Translations under genes and position numbers: made by a program | Part shown: positions 47,199-56,790 of the stretch, piece by piece | How the letters are laid out: every line of letters begins with the position of its first letter | How positions within the stretch are numbered: position 1 is the stretch's first letter | The notes under the pieces: generated by a model | The model's database searches: none | Seen by the model: only the letters and a program-made list of their open reading frames with translations | Told to the model about the DNA's origin: nothing | Assembly (NCBI RefSeq): GCF_000238355.1 | Contig: NZ_AHCA01000002.1 | Location: 62,001-126,000, forward strand | Direction of reading: 5' to 3' | Source: Pseudoalteromonas haloplanktis ATCC 14393 | GTDB lineage: Bacteria > Pseudomonadota > Gammaproteobacteria > Enterobacterales > Alteromonadaceae | Length of the DNA: 64,000 nucleotides

Positions 47199-49181
47199 AT
47201 GTCCACCACAGAAGAAAAATCAAAACTCAATCCGCCCGTGTTTTACACGGCGTCTGCACTCATTATCCTATTAGTCATGTTTACCGCGTTAGCGCCAACA
47301 ACAGCTGATAGCTTCTTTAATACTTTGCAAGCTGCAATTGTTCAAAATGCCAGTTGGTTTTATGTGTTAACCGTTGCCATTATTTTGATCACAGTGGCAT
47401 TCTTAGGTTTATCACGCTACGGAAACATCAAGCTTGGGCCTGATCATTCGACCCCCGATTATAATCATGTTACTTGGTTTGCCATGCTGTTTAGTGCAGG
47501 TATGGGAATAGGCTTAATGTTTTTTGGGGTTGCTGAACCAGTTATGCATTACATGAACCCTCCCGTTGGTGATGCACAAACCGTACAGGCTGCCCGTGAA
47601 GCCATGAAAATCACCTTTTTTCACTGGGGATTACATGCTTGGGCCATTTACGCTATCGTTGCACTGATCTTAGCCTTTTTTAGCTACCGTCATGGCTTAC
47701 CATTGACATTACGCTCAGCGCTTTACCCATTAATTGGCGATAAAATTTACGGCCCAATTGGTCATGCTGTTGATGTATTTGCCGTTATTGGTACTGTATT
47801 CGGCGTCGCCACCTCTCTAGGGTATGGCGTCCTGCAAGTGAACTCTGGGTTAAATTATTTATTTGATGTGCCCGTGGGTATTATCACCCAAGTGATCCTA
47901 ATTGCAGCAGTCACAGGCTTAGCGATAATCTCGGTTACCACAGGCCTTGATAAAGGGATCCGTATTTTATCTGAATTAAACATGGGCCTTGCGGTCATCA
48001 TGCTAGCATTTGTACTTATTCTTGGCCCTACCGTTTATTTATTACAAGCGTTTGTGCAAAACGTAGGCGCTTACGCATCCGACATTGTCAACCACACCTT
48101 CAATTTATTTGCCTATGAAAAAACGGATTGGATGGGTGGTTGGACTATTCTTTATTGGGGTTGGTGGATGTCATGGGCGCCATTTGTTGGTTTGTTTATC
48201 GCACGAGTATCCCGTGGACGTACCATTCGTGAATTTGTAATGGGTGTGCTATTTATTCCAACTGGTTTTACATTAATGTGGATGACTTTTTTTGGTAATT
48301 CGGCCATTGACTTGATCATGAATCAAGGTGTTACAAGCCTAGGTGAAGCCGTTTCTCAAGATGTCGCGATTTCAATTTTCGCCTTTTTAGAAAACTTCCC
48401 TATGTCTGGTGTACTGTCATTTATTGCCACCTGTATGGTTATCGTATTTTTTGTTACTTCCTCTGATTCAGGCTCAATGGTAGTTGATATGCTGTGCTCT
48501 AACGGTAAAGACAACACACCTGTTTGGCAACGTATTTATTGGGCCGGTGGTGAAGGTGTTGTCGCTGCGGTACTGCTGATGGTTGGTGGCTTGGGGGCAC
48601 TGCAAACGATGACCATTGCCAGTGCACTGCCCTTTGCGGTGGTGTTACTCATAGCAACATACGGCTTGATCAAAGCATTGCGAGTTGATATTGCCAAACG
48701 GGAAAGCTTGCAAATGAATATAGCACCAATTGCGCCTACCTTACCTGGCAGTGAAGGTGCAAGTTGGCAAGAACGCCTGAACAATATTGTTGATTTTCCA
48801 AATAAAACCAACGTTAATCGATTTGTTAAATCAATTGCTTTACCCGCGATGCAAAGCGTAGCCAAAGAGCTTGGCACTCATAACTTAGAGGTCATCGTTG
48901 ATGTTGATAAGCTTGAGCGTGGTCAAGTCAGCTTAAGAGTATTACTTGGCGAAGAAATAGACTTTCTTTATGTAGTAAAACGCCGCTCTTATGAAAAACC
49001 GTCGTACACAATTGATGATGAAGATGATGACGATAGTGATGAAAATTATTACCGTGCCGAGGTTCATTTACGTGAAGGTGGTCAAGATTATGATGTAATG
49101 GGATGGTCTAAAGAAGCCGTAATTAATGATCTGATCGATCAATACCATAAACACATGCACTTCTTACATACCCTACGCTAA
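47199..49181 (+). CDS. betT: BCCT family transporter, BetT-like with long cytoplasmic tail
   Basis: This 660-residue secondary transporter belongs to the betaine/choline/carnitine family. Twelve membrane segments span about 15-505, with signature motifs GMGIGLMFFGVAEPVMHY and WGWWMSWAPFVGLFIARVSRGRT. A C-terminal cytoplasmic domain of about 150 residues, with an acidic stretch DDEDDDDSDE, is typical of the long BetT group, where it senses osmotic state. Choline or glycine betaine uptake is likely, but no bet enzymes are nearby, so the substrate is inferred. Confidence 0.85.
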   Translation: MSTTEEKSKLNPPVFYTASALIILLVMFTALAPTTADSFFNTLQAAIVQNASWFYVLTVAIILITVAFLGLSRYGNIKLGPDHSTPDYNHVTWFAMLFSAGMGIGLMFFGVAEPVMHYMNPPVGDAQTVQAAREAMKITFFHWGLHAWAIYAIVALILAFFSYRHGLPLTLRSALYPLIGDKIYGPIGHAVDVFAVIGTVFGVATSLGYGVLQVNSGLNYLFDVPVGIITQVILIAAVTGLAIISVTTGLDKGIRILSELNMGLAVIMLAFVLILGPTVYLLQAFVQNVGAYASDIVNHTFNLFAYEKTDWMGGWTILYWGWWMSWAPFVGLFIARVSRGRTIREFVMGVLFIPTGFTLMWMTFFGNSAIDLIMNQGVTSLGEAVSQDVAISIFAFLENFPMSGVLSFIATCMVIVFFVTSSDSGSMVVDMLCSNGKDNTPVWQRIYWAGGEGVVAAVLLMVGGLGALQTMTIASALPFAVVLLIATYGLIKALRVDIAKRESLQMNIAPIAPTLPGSEGASWQERLNNIVDFPNKTNVNRFVKSIALPAMQSVAKELGTHNLEVIVDVDKLERGQVSLRVLLGEEIDFLYVVKRRSYEKPSYTIDDEDDDDSDENYYRAEVHLREGGQDYDVMGWSKEAVINDLIDQYHKHMHFLHTLR

Positions 49182-49197
49182 ATCAGCAAAGCAATTA

Positions 49198-49226
49198 CAA
49201 GAGTAAGTATCTTATGCTTACTCTTG
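49198..49226. terminator. Bidirectional hairpin between the two BCCT genes
   Basis: CAAGAGTAAG / CTTACTCTTG form a perfect 10-bp stem between convergent genes; the stop codon of the minus-strand gene is inside it. Confidence 0.7.
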
Positions 49227-50735
49227 TAGCTCAGCCATAAATTCTTTCACAAAACCAATCAGCTGCAGAATAAAAATAAACAAAAATGGCAGAGCACCAA
49301 TCACTGCCAGACTACGGTTAAGTAGTTCATTATTTTGTAATAACAATACCCAGCTGCTCAACGCAAGAACAAAAGACCAAGTATACAGGCTTAAACGGTG
49401 ACTGCTTTTTGCCCCAGCTAAGTTGCGTATCACTAATATTGCAGAGTCGACAGAAGTTGCCACAAAGATCAACAAAAGCAATAAACTTGCCCAAATGAGT
49501 ACACCACCTTGCCAGCCTAGCTGCTTAAAAAATACAAATAAACCTTGGGTATAATCAACTTTAATCGCGGCCATAATACCGCTGTTATGACCACTGTCCC
49601 AAGCGATTGCAGATCCAGAAAAAACACTAAACCATAAAATAGTGACACAGGTTGGCACAATAACCACACCAACAATGTATTGCCATACTGGACGTCCTTG
49701 GCTTATTTTAGCTAAAAATACACCAACGAATGGTCCCCATGCTAACCACCAAAAATAATAATTATAGGTCCAGCTATTCGCCCAACTAGGCGCATTTAAT
49801 TGGCTAGAGAACTGCCAAGTTCCCGTTACTAATAAGTGGATATAATATTGGCTACCACTGAGCGCCACATCAATGATCGGTTGCAGGGGTACCATAGTCA
49901 TTAACCAAACAAGGATAAAAAATGCTAAAAACACGTTAAACTGACTCAGTGTCTGCACACCTTTTTTAAGCCCTAATCGTGCAGATAAGCTGTAAAGTAC
50001 AGCCAATAACACAATAATAATTAACCCGACCAACCACGGCGTATGAACATCCAGCTTTAACTCAATTCCTTTACTCAGTAGTAAAGTTGAATTGGCAATC
50101 GTACCAACCACACCAAAAAATATGGCCAAAATAGCTAATAACTGAATCAAAAATTTTAACTTTAACTGCTCTGCTCTGTTAAAAAATGAGCGTGTCAAAC
50201 TCAGCACCGGGGCACTAATATCACCAGCTTTACCACTATTATGGCTTAAGCCACCTAGCACTAAGCCAAATACTGCGTACAAAGCCCACGCATGTGCACC
50301 CCAATTCACTAATGTGATAGCTAACGCGGCTGCTTGGCGATCAGGATATAAACTTTGCTTTAAAGGGGGTTGTAAAACATGCATTACGGGTTCAGCCACG
50401 CCCCAAAAAACAAGACCAGATCCCATTCCTGCAGCAAATAACATAGAAAGCCAACCAAAGTTTGAAAACTCAACTTTTGCGTGTTCACCCCCTATTTTAC
50501 GTTGCCCAAGAGGGCTGAACGCCAGTACTATCACGCCAATCAATAAAAAATTCACGAGCAGAAAAAATGGCCCGCCTAATACTGCTAACACATTAATGAT
50601 CAATGGTTTGATAGTCGCAGTCAGTGCATCCGGGAACAAAAATGCCCCCGCAACTGAGATCATACAAAGTATCAGTGCATACGTTTCAAGACTAGCAGTA
50701 AAATTGGAAAAACGAGATCGACTTGTCACACTCAT
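49218..50735 (-). CDS. BCCT family transporter, short type
   Basis: This 505-residue protein is a second BCCT transporter with twelve segments and motifs GMGSGLVFWGVAEPVMH and YFWWLAWGPFVGVFLAKISQGRP. It lacks the long C-terminal tail of its neighbour and is quite diverged from it, with several polar substitutions, so it is not a recent duplicate. It probably carries a quaternary amine or related osmolyte, but the substrate cannot be told. It is convergent with the BetT-like gene. Confidence 0.85.
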   Translation of the reverse strand: MSVTSRSRFSNFTASLETYALILCMISVAGAFLFPDALTATIKPLIINVLAVLGGPFFLLVNFLLIGVIVLAFSPLGQRKIGGEHAKVEFSNFGWLSMLFAAGMGSGLVFWGVAEPVMHVLQPPLKQSLYPDRQAAALAITLVNWGAHAWALYAVFGLVLGGLSHNSGKAGDISAPVLSLTRSFFNRAEQLKLKFLIQLLAILAIFFGVVGTIANSTLLLSKGIELKLDVHTPWLVGLIIIVLLAVLYSLSARLGLKKGVQTLSQFNVFLAFFILVWLMTMVPLQPIIDVALSGSQYYIHLLVTGTWQFSSQLNAPSWANSWTYNYYFWWLAWGPFVGVFLAKISQGRPVWQYIVGVVIVPTCVTILWFSVFSGSAIAWDSGHNSGIMAAIKVDYTQGLFVFFKQLGWQGGVLIWASLLLLLIFVATSVDSAILVIRNLAGAKSSHRLSLYTWSFVLALSSWVLLLQNNELLNRSLAVIGALPFLFIFILQLIGFVKEFMAELQE

Positions 50736-50955
50736 ACCTTAAAAATTAGCAATGCTAAGAATACGGCGCTTTCATACGGATATCAAATTAGCAATTTACT
50801 TGAGTAAAACTCCCACAGTAATATGTAAATGTTACCTAAAATACGTAAAGCTATTGACTACAGAAACATAACATATTGATAAAAAATAAAAACTATATCT
50901 ACCAAGGTGGTTTGATCTTTGCAATTTTATTTAAAAATAGCCGATGAGATCTAAG

Positions 50956-51372
50956 ATGGAACTTAACTTACAATTACATGAAATTATCGAAAATTTAATT
51001 CATTTATCAATTGCCTATTTACTAGCCCTGCCGATGGCGTTTGATCGTGAACGCTCAAACCATGGTGCCGGTTTACGTACCTTTCCGCTGGTGGCGGTTG
51101 CTTCATGCGGTTACGCATTAGTCGCTATGTCAGTCTTAACCACCTCAGAGGCTGAGGCAAAAGTGCTTGAAGGGATCATCACCGGAATTGGTTTTATTGG
51201 CGGTGGTGCAATCTTAAAAAACAAAAACTCTACATACGGTACTGCCACCGCCGCAAGTATATGGAACATGGGCTTAATTGGTATTGCCGTGGCTTTTAGT
51301 CGCTACGAAATCGCCGTGTTGATGGCCATTATCAACTTTATAACTCTGCGCTATGTGAAACGCTTAAAATAA
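50956..51372 (+). CDS. MgtC/SapB family membrane protein
   Basis: This 138-residue membrane protein has the MgtC N-terminal domain: ALPMAFDRERSNHGAGLRTFPLVAVASCGYAL, GIITGIGFIGGGAILKN and TAASIWNMGLIGIAV. MgtC proteins are linked to low-magnesium survival and to F-type ATPase inhibition in pathogens; this short form lacks the C-terminal domain. Start uncertain (50944 or 50956). A second, separate MgtC-family gene lies at 61.9 kb. Confidence 0.85.
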   Translation: MELNLQLHEIIENLIHLSIAYLLALPMAFDRERSNHGAGLRTFPLVAVASCGYALVAMSVLTTSEAEAKVLEGIITGIGFIGGGAILKNKNSTYGTATAASIWNMGLIGIAVAFSRYEIAVLMAIINFITLRYVKRLK

Positions 51373-51390
51373 CTATATTTGACTTAATAC

Positions 51391-51413
51391 AAAAAACCGG
51401 CCTAAGCCGGTTT
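51391..51413. terminator. Bidirectional terminator between MgtC-family gene and ybiT
   Basis: AAACCGGC / GCCGGTTT stem with a 4-nt loop and an A-run, between convergent genes. Confidence 0.85.
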
Positions 51414-51427
51414 AAACTATAAAAAGC

Positions 51428-53041
51428 TTACTTGGTTTCGAGTAACTTAGCTTGCTCTTGCTGGCTTGCCATAAACTCGTTGAACGTGCCATGAAAGTTG
51501 ACGACTTTCTTGTCACGAATATCAATAATGCGGGTAGCCAAAGACGACACAAATTCGCGATCATGACTGACAAAAATCAATGTGCCTTCAAAACCTTTTA
51601 ATGCATTATTTAATGCTTCAATCGCTTCCATATCCATGTGGTTTGTCGGTTCATCCATGATCAACACATTGACATCTTGCATCATCAACTTACCAAATAG
51701 TAAGCGGTTTTTCTCACCACCTGAGCAGTTACGCGCTTTTTTATTCGCGTCATCAGCGGTAAACAATAGACGCCCTAACATGCCGCGTACCATTAAGTCG
51801 TTATGTTTAGCGGTACGCCATTGTGACATCCAATCAAACAGGGTTAAATCGTTATCAAAATCTTTGCTGCTATCTTGCGGGCAATAACCAATAGAAGCAT
51901 TTTCTGACCACTTAACCACGCCGTGGTTCGCTTCAAGCTCACCTACTAAGCAACGAATAAATGTTGATTTACCAACACCATTTTCGCCAATAATCGCCAG
52001 TTTCGAACCCGCTTCTAGGATCAGTTCGCCACCTTCAAACAGTACTTCTCCATCAAACCCATGACCAAAATTTTCTAAGATCAATGCCTGACGGTGCATT
52101 TTTTTACCTTCATCAAAATACAATGACGGCGCCATACGGCTTGAAGACTTCACTTCGTCTAAACTAATTTTCTCCATGCGTTTAGCACGTGAGCTCGCTT
52201 GCTTCGCTTTTGATGCATTGGCACCAAAGCGATTTACGAAGTCTTGTAGTTCTTCAATTTCTGATTGCTTTTTCGCATTACCAGCTAGTAGTTGCTCACG
52301 GATAAGCGTTGATGCTTCAATGAATTTTTCATAGTTACCAGGGTAAATGCGCAGCTCACCATAATCAATATCTGCCATGTGAGTACACACAGCATTAAGG
52401 AAGTAGCGGTCATGAGATATAATGATCATGGTACATTTACGTTGGTTCAGCTCTTGCTCAAGCCAGCTAATTGTATGAATATCCAAGTTATTAGTTGGCT
52501 CATCCAATAATAAAATATCTGGGTTGGCAAAGAGTGCTTGGGCTAGTAGTACACGTAATTTCCAACCAGGGGCAACTTGTGACATTAAGCCAAAATGAAA
52601 TTCTTCCTCGATACCTGCTTTTAACAAAATATCACCAGCGCGGCTTTCTGCACTGTAGCCATCCATTTCAGCAAAAATACTTTCAAGCTCGGCGACTTTC
52701 ATACCATCTTCTTCACTCATTTCAGGGAGCGAATAGATGCGTTCACGTTCTTGTTTTATTTTCCATAATTCAACATCTCCCATGATCACCGTATCAACTA
52801 CTGTGTATTGCTCAAAGGCAAATTGGTCTTGGCTTAAATTACCAACCTTTAAGCCCGGTGTAATTGACACATTGCCTGAAGTAGGTGTTAGTGAGCCGTT
52901 TAATATTTTCATAAACGTTGACTTACCGCATCCATTGGCGCCAATTAAGCCATAACGGTTACCGTTACTAAATTTAGCTGAAATATTTTCGAATAAAGGT
53001 TCAGCACCAAACTGCATGGTAATGTTAGCGGTAGATATCAA
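51428..53041 (-). CDS. ybiT: ABC-F family ATPase YbiT
   Basis: ABC-F proteins are soluble tandem ATPases that act on the ribosome. This 537-residue protein has two ABC domains (Walker [10 protein letters not shown] and GENGVGKST; signatures around [15 protein letters not shown] and [14 protein letters not shown]; Walker [12 protein letters not shown] and [11 protein letters not shown]) joined by the basic linker (about 240-310). It closely follows E. coli YbiT throughout. The TTG at 53041, with AGGAAA 6-7 nt upstream, matches the YbiT N-terminus better than the reading from 53059. Confidence 0.93.
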   Translation of the reverse strand: MISTANITMQFGAEPLFENISAKFSNGNRYGLIGANGCGKSTFMKILNGSLTPTSGNVSITPGLKVGNLSQDQFAFEQYTVVDTVIMGDVELWKIKQERERIYSLPEMSEEDGMKVAELESIFAEMDGYSAESRAGDILLKAGIEEEFHFGLMSQVAPGWKLRVLLAQALFANPDILLLDEPTNNLDIHTISWLEQELNQRKCTMIIISHDRYFLNAVCTHMADIDYGELRIYPGNYEKFIEASTLIREQLLAGNAKKQSEIEELQDFVNRFGANASKAKQASSRAKRMEKISLDEVKSSSRMAPSLYFDEGKKMHRQALILENFGHGFDGEVLFEGGELILEAGSKLAIIGENGVGKSTFIRCLVGELEANHGVVKWSENASIGYCPQDSSKDFDNDLTLFDWMSQWRTAKHNDLMVRGMLGRLLFTADDANKKARNCSGGEKNRLLFGKLMMQDVNVLIMDEPTNHMDMEAIEALNNALKGFEGTLIFVSHDREFVSSLATRIIDIRDKKVVNFHGTFNEFMASQQEQAKLLETK

Positions 53042-53192
53042 GATGAATTTCCTAAGCAAATACTGGCAAGTAAACTGTTCGATAAATAAGGAAAAGTTAA
53101 TACAGGCAATAACACGGTATAAAGAGGACGCGAATTATACAGGCAGCCTGCGCACTAGTCGAGCTTAGTCTTAGTTATTTGGGTAATGAGTG

Positions 53193-53810
53193 TTAATCAA
53201 TAAACAATGCTTCGGTGGGCTGATAATAGTGGTGAAACAGCATCTGTATATCCTCAACGAGCACCCGGCCAACAGATAGCTCCGGTAAATTATCTAAAGC
53301 AAAAAAGCCAATTTCAGACACTTCTAAGTTAATTGTAGGTTCGCCGCCAATAAGCTCACACAGAAAAAATAATTTATAGATATGCTGTGCAGAGACAGGT
53401 AAGTATGGGTGAAGTGCCCGATCTTTTAAAGCGATTAAACGAGGATTCGTTACCTGATACCCAGACTCTTCTAATACTTCACGAATAATCCCTTCGCGAG
53501 GCGCTTCATTAACATCAGCCCACCCACCTGGTAACGACCATTTATCGTCAGTTCGTTCTCGTACTAGCAAGATTTTATTATCAACGATTACACCTGCACG
53601 CAAATCGACTTTAGGAGTCGGATAGCCTTGCTCATCAATAAATAGATTTTCAACCACACTGACAGGTTGCTCAGCAAGCGAAGCTAACATTTGGTGACTA
53701 ATATCAGCTAATTGCTCATAACGTTCAATGTCATAACCATCTTTTGTATAGGCTTTACCTGTTTGACTAATGGCCTGTATTTGTTTGGCCCATGCTAACC
53801 ACTGTGACAT
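53193..53810 (-). CDS. NUDIX hydrolase with N-terminal Nudix_N_2-like domain
   Basis: This 205-residue hydrolase has an N-terminal helical segment (about 1-60; AISQTGKAYTKDGYDIERYEQL), typical of the ADP-ribose pyrophosphatase-like subgroup, and a NUDIX domain (about 68-195). The NUDIX box is GWADVNEAPREGIIREVLEESGY, with all conserved positions present. It hydrolyses a nucleoside diphosphate linked to another moiety; ADP-ribose is a reasonable guess. It is a single gene between ybiT and the SulP gene. Confidence 0.9.
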   Translation of the reverse strand: MSQWLAWAKQIQAISQTGKAYTKDGYDIERYEQLADISHQMLASLAEQPVSVVENLFIDEQGYPTPKVDLRAGVIVDNKILLVRERTDDKWSLPGGWADVNEAPREGIIREVLEESGYQVTNPRLIALKDRALHPYLPVSAQHIYKLFFLCELIGGEPTINLEVSEIGFFALDNLPELSVGRVLVEDIQMLFHHYYQPTEALFID

Positions 53811-53870
53811 ATGACTTTAATCTCGATTTAAGCGACCTATTTTGATTTTACACAATAAAGCATTCAATAC

Positions 53871-53901
53871 AAAAAAGCGAAGGCAACTGCCTTCGCTTTT
53901 T
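53871..53901 (-). terminator. Terminator after the SulP gene
   Basis: AAGCGAAGGCA / TGCCTTCGCTT stem with a T-run on both strands, 16 bp after the SulP stop. Confidence 0.92.
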
Positions 53902-53916
53902 ACTCAAATAAACTGC

Positions 53917-55473
53917 TTAAGCAAGTTTGTCTGAGGCAACTTTATACGTTGGATCTTCAATCACATTTACTTCAACTAAGTCACGGGCTTTATGCAGTAG
54001 CTGAGTACAATCTTTACTAAGGTGGCGAAGATGTAACTGCTTGCCTGCTTTAGTGTATTTATCCGCTAACGCATCGATAGCTTCAATCGCACTGTGATCA
54101 GCTACACGACTGTATTTAAATTCAATGATCACGTCTTTAGGATCATTTTTCACATCAAACAATTCTGCAAACTTTTTCACCGAGCCAAAAAACAATGGGC
54201 CGTGTAACTCGTAAACTTTAGAGCCTTGTTCATCAATATAGTTTGTTGTGAAAATATGTTTTGCATGTTGCCATGCAAAAACTAACGCTGAGACAATCAC
54301 ACCCACACAGACGGCAATCGCTAGATCAGTGATTACTGTAACACCCGACACGAGCACAATCACAAAGGCATCTGACTTAGGTACACGCTTCATCATTTTG
54401 AAACTCGCCCACTCAAATGTGCCGAGTACCACCATAAACATTACGCCAACAAGTGCAGCCAATGGGATCATTTCAATTAAGCCCGCTGCAAACAGGATAA
54501 ACGCAAGCAACATAACAGCTGCCGTGATCCCAGATAAACGTGAACGACCCCCTGAGTTAATATTGATCATAGATTGACCAATCATTGCGCAGCCCCCCAT
54601 CGCGCCAAAGAAACCACACGTGACATTTGCAGCACCTTGGCCGATACACTCTTTATTACTTTGACCACGGGTCTCTGTTATTTCGTCAATTAAGCTCAAT
54701 GTTAACAACGACTCAATTAAACCAATCGCCGCTAAAATAAGTGCATAAGGGAAAATAATTTTGAACGTTTCAAACGTAAACGGCACCATTGGAATATGAA
54801 ATTCTGGTAAGCCACCAGCAATAGTCGCAGCGCTGTCCCCTGTCATATCTTTTAAGAAATCAAGTACAGTGCGCGCTTCAAGGTCCAAGCCCATCACAAT
54901 GGCTGTCACAGTTACAATAGCCACTAAAGTTGAGGGCACTGCCGTCGTTAACTTTGGTAAAAAATGGATAATAGCCATTGTTAATGCTACCAGTGCAAGC
55001 ATGATCATCAACGGAGTACCTGTCATCCATTGCACGCCGCCCGCGCCATCAGAGACTTTAAACTGGCCAAGTTGGGCAAGAAAGATCACAATCGCGAGTC
55101 CGTTTACAAATCCCAACATGACAGGGTGCGGAACCATCCGAATAAATTTACCGAGCTTAAACACCCCAGCTAATATCTGCAGGATCCCCATTAACAACAC
55201 GGTCGCAAATAAGTATTCAACACCATGATCAAGCACTAAACTTACCATCACAACAGCCAGTGCACCGGTCGCACCAGATATCATGCCAGGGCGACCACCA
55301 AAGATAGCAGTGATCAGGCCAACAATAAATGCTGCATATAAACCAACCAAAGGCTCCACATTCGCAACAAACGCAAATGCAACAGCTTCAGGTACGAGTG
55401 CAAGCGCAACCGTAATACCTGACAAAATATCGTTTTTAGCAGAGCTTGGCGCCTTGCTTAGTAAGTTAAACAT
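53917..55473 (-). CDS. SulP family anion transporter with STAS domain
   Basis: This 518-residue protein has a sulfate-transporter core (about 10-400, ten or more membrane segments; [71 protein letters not shown]) and a C-terminal STAS domain (about 420-500). SulP proteins carry sulfate, bicarbonate or other anions; several marine homologues are sodium-dependent bicarbonate transporters. No carbonic anhydrase or sulfur gene is adjacent, so the substrate is open. Confidence 0.9.
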   Translation of the reverse strand: MFNLLSKAPSSAKNDILSGITVALALVPEAVAFAFVANVEPLVGLYAAFIVGLITAIFGGRPGMISGATGALAVVMVSLVLDHGVEYLFATVLLMGILQILAGVFKLGKFIRMVPHPVMLGFVNGLAIVIFLAQLGQFKVSDGAGGVQWMTGTPLMIMLALVALTMAIIHFLPKLTTAVPSTLVAIVTVTAIVMGLDLEARTVLDFLKDMTGDSAATIAGGLPEFHIPMVPFTFETFKIIFPYALILAAIGLIESLLTLSLIDEITETRGQSNKECIGQGAANVTCGFFGAMGGCAMIGQSMININSGGRSRLSGITAAVMLLAFILFAAGLIEMIPLAALVGVMFMVVLGTFEWASFKMMKRVPKSDAFVIVLVSGVTVITDLAIAVCVGVIVSALVFAWQHAKHIFTTNYIDEQGSKVYELHGPLFFGSVKKFAELFDVKNDPKDVIIEFKYSRVADHSAIEAIDALADKYTKAGKQLHLRHLSKDCTQLLHKARDLVEVNVIEDPTYKVASDKLA

Positions 55474-55597
55474 TGAATTCCTCTTGCGGATGTGGGATCA
55501 AAAAAGCGCCCAATTCTAACAAATTAAGCTAAGGTTAACAATTGCAGTAAGGGGTACAGGCTAAACACGAGAGTCGTTTTAGCCTGTTGGAATATAA

Positions 55598-56056
55598 TTA
55601 AAGCGGTAGTGAAGTGCTGCGTTTTACGCAGGTCATCGTCACATTTGAATGAACTTCTTGGACAAACTCAAGGTTTAATAAATTATCACGAACAAACTGC
55701 TCGTAGCCTTCAATACCTTTTGAAATAATCCGCAACATAAAGTCCATAGTACCGGCCATGCTGTAGCATTCCGTTACTTCGTCGTAACTTAAGATCAATC
55801 GTTCAAACTCAGCAAGATTAGTACGGCCATGGTTCGACAAACGAACATGGGCGTACACTAACATATCAAAACCAAGTTTTTTCTCATCCAATAATGCAAC
55901 CTTGCCTTTGATGTAACCATCTTGTTCAAGTTTTGCAATACGACGCCAACAAGGTGACTGAGATAAGCCTACTTTATCAGCAATATCTGCGGTCGAAAGA
56001 CTTGCATCTTGCTGTAACAGTGCCAATATTTGGCGATCTACGTGATTTAGAGACAT
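55598..56056 (-). CDS. Lrp/AsnC family transcriptional regulator
   Basis: This 152-residue regulator has the AsnC helix-turn-helix (STADIADKVGLSQSPCWRRIAKLEQDGYI, about 21-50) and a C-terminal RAM/ligand-binding domain (about 65-145; MAGTMDFMLRI). The recognition helix with SQSPCWRRI is typical of the group sensing amino acids. It is not Lrp itself, which is longer. Target genes are unknown; neighbours on both sides are oriented the same way but appear separate. Confidence 0.92.
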   Translation of the reverse strand: MSLNHVDRQILALLQQDASLSTADIADKVGLSQSPCWRRIAKLEQDGYIKGKVALLDEKKLGFDMLVYAHVRLSNHGRTNLAEFERLILSYDEVTECYSMAGTMDFMLRIISKGIEGYEQFVRDNLLNLEFVQEVHSNVTMTCVKRSTSLPL

Positions 56057-56145
56057 TTTATTTCTTTTTTATTTTACTAAATTGATTAAATTATACATTG
56101 CTTTATTAGCTGAGTCTTGTGTTTTTATGCATTTTTTATGCGTAA

Positions 56146-56787
56146 CTAACCATATTTACCACTTATAAATGGATTCGATATGCGCTCTGTAACTACTTTA
56201 GTGTCAGGTCCATGCCCTGAAAGGATTTTGGTTTCATCTGGCAGAGTTAGGATTTTTTGTTTTATTGACGCAAGTAGCTGCTGTGCATCTCCTTTAGGGA
56301 AATCAGTACGCCCTACTGAGCCTTTAAAAATCACATCACCAACAATGGCCAACTGATGCTTTGCTTCATAAAAGACTATATGACCCGGCGTGTGGCCAGG
56401 GCAATGGCGAACTTCAAAGCGCAATTCACCCACAGGGAAAATATCCCCATCATTGAGCCAATGATGGGGGTAAAAAGGCGTTATTGGTGCAAAGCCAAAC
56501 ATTTGCGCTTGCATAGGTAATGCATCAAACCAAAATAACTCGTCTTGCTGTGGGCCCACAATATCAACTGAAAAATGTTCTGCCAGTATTTTTGCAGCAC
56601 CCACATGATCAAGATGACCATGAGTCAGTAAAATACATTGCACACTCACTGAATGCTTAGCCAGCTCAGCAATAATTTTTTCAGCATCGCCACCTGGATC
56701 AATCACAGCTGCTTGGCGAGTCTGTTTACAAATAATAATTCGACAATTTTGTGCAAACGCAGTAACCGGTAGAGTAATAATTTCCAT
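56146..56787 (-). CDS. gloC: Hydroxyacylglutathione hydrolase GloC (glyoxalase II, YcbL type)
   Basis: This 213-residue metallo-beta-lactamase-fold hydrolase closely matches E. coli GloC/YcbL (215). Metal ligands are in THGHLDHVGAA (H56, H58, D60, H61), HCPGHTPGH, GDVIFKGSVGRTDFP and SGHGPDT. It hydrolyses S-lactoylglutathione in methylglyoxal detoxification. It begins only 3 bp after the M14 peptidase stop, so the two are in one transcript, although their functions are not obviously linked. Confidence 0.92.
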   Translation of the reverse strand: MEIITLPVTAFAQNCRIIICKQTRQAAVIDPGGDAEKIIAELAKHSVSVQCILLTHGHLDHVGAAKILAEHFSVDIVGPQQDELFWFDALPMQAQMFGFAPITPFYPHHWLNDGDIFPVGELRFEVRHCPGHTPGHIVFYEAKHQLAIVGDVIFKGSVGRTDFPKGDAQQLLASIKQKILTLPDETKILSGHGPDTKVVTERISNPFISGKYG

Positions 56788-56790
56788 AAA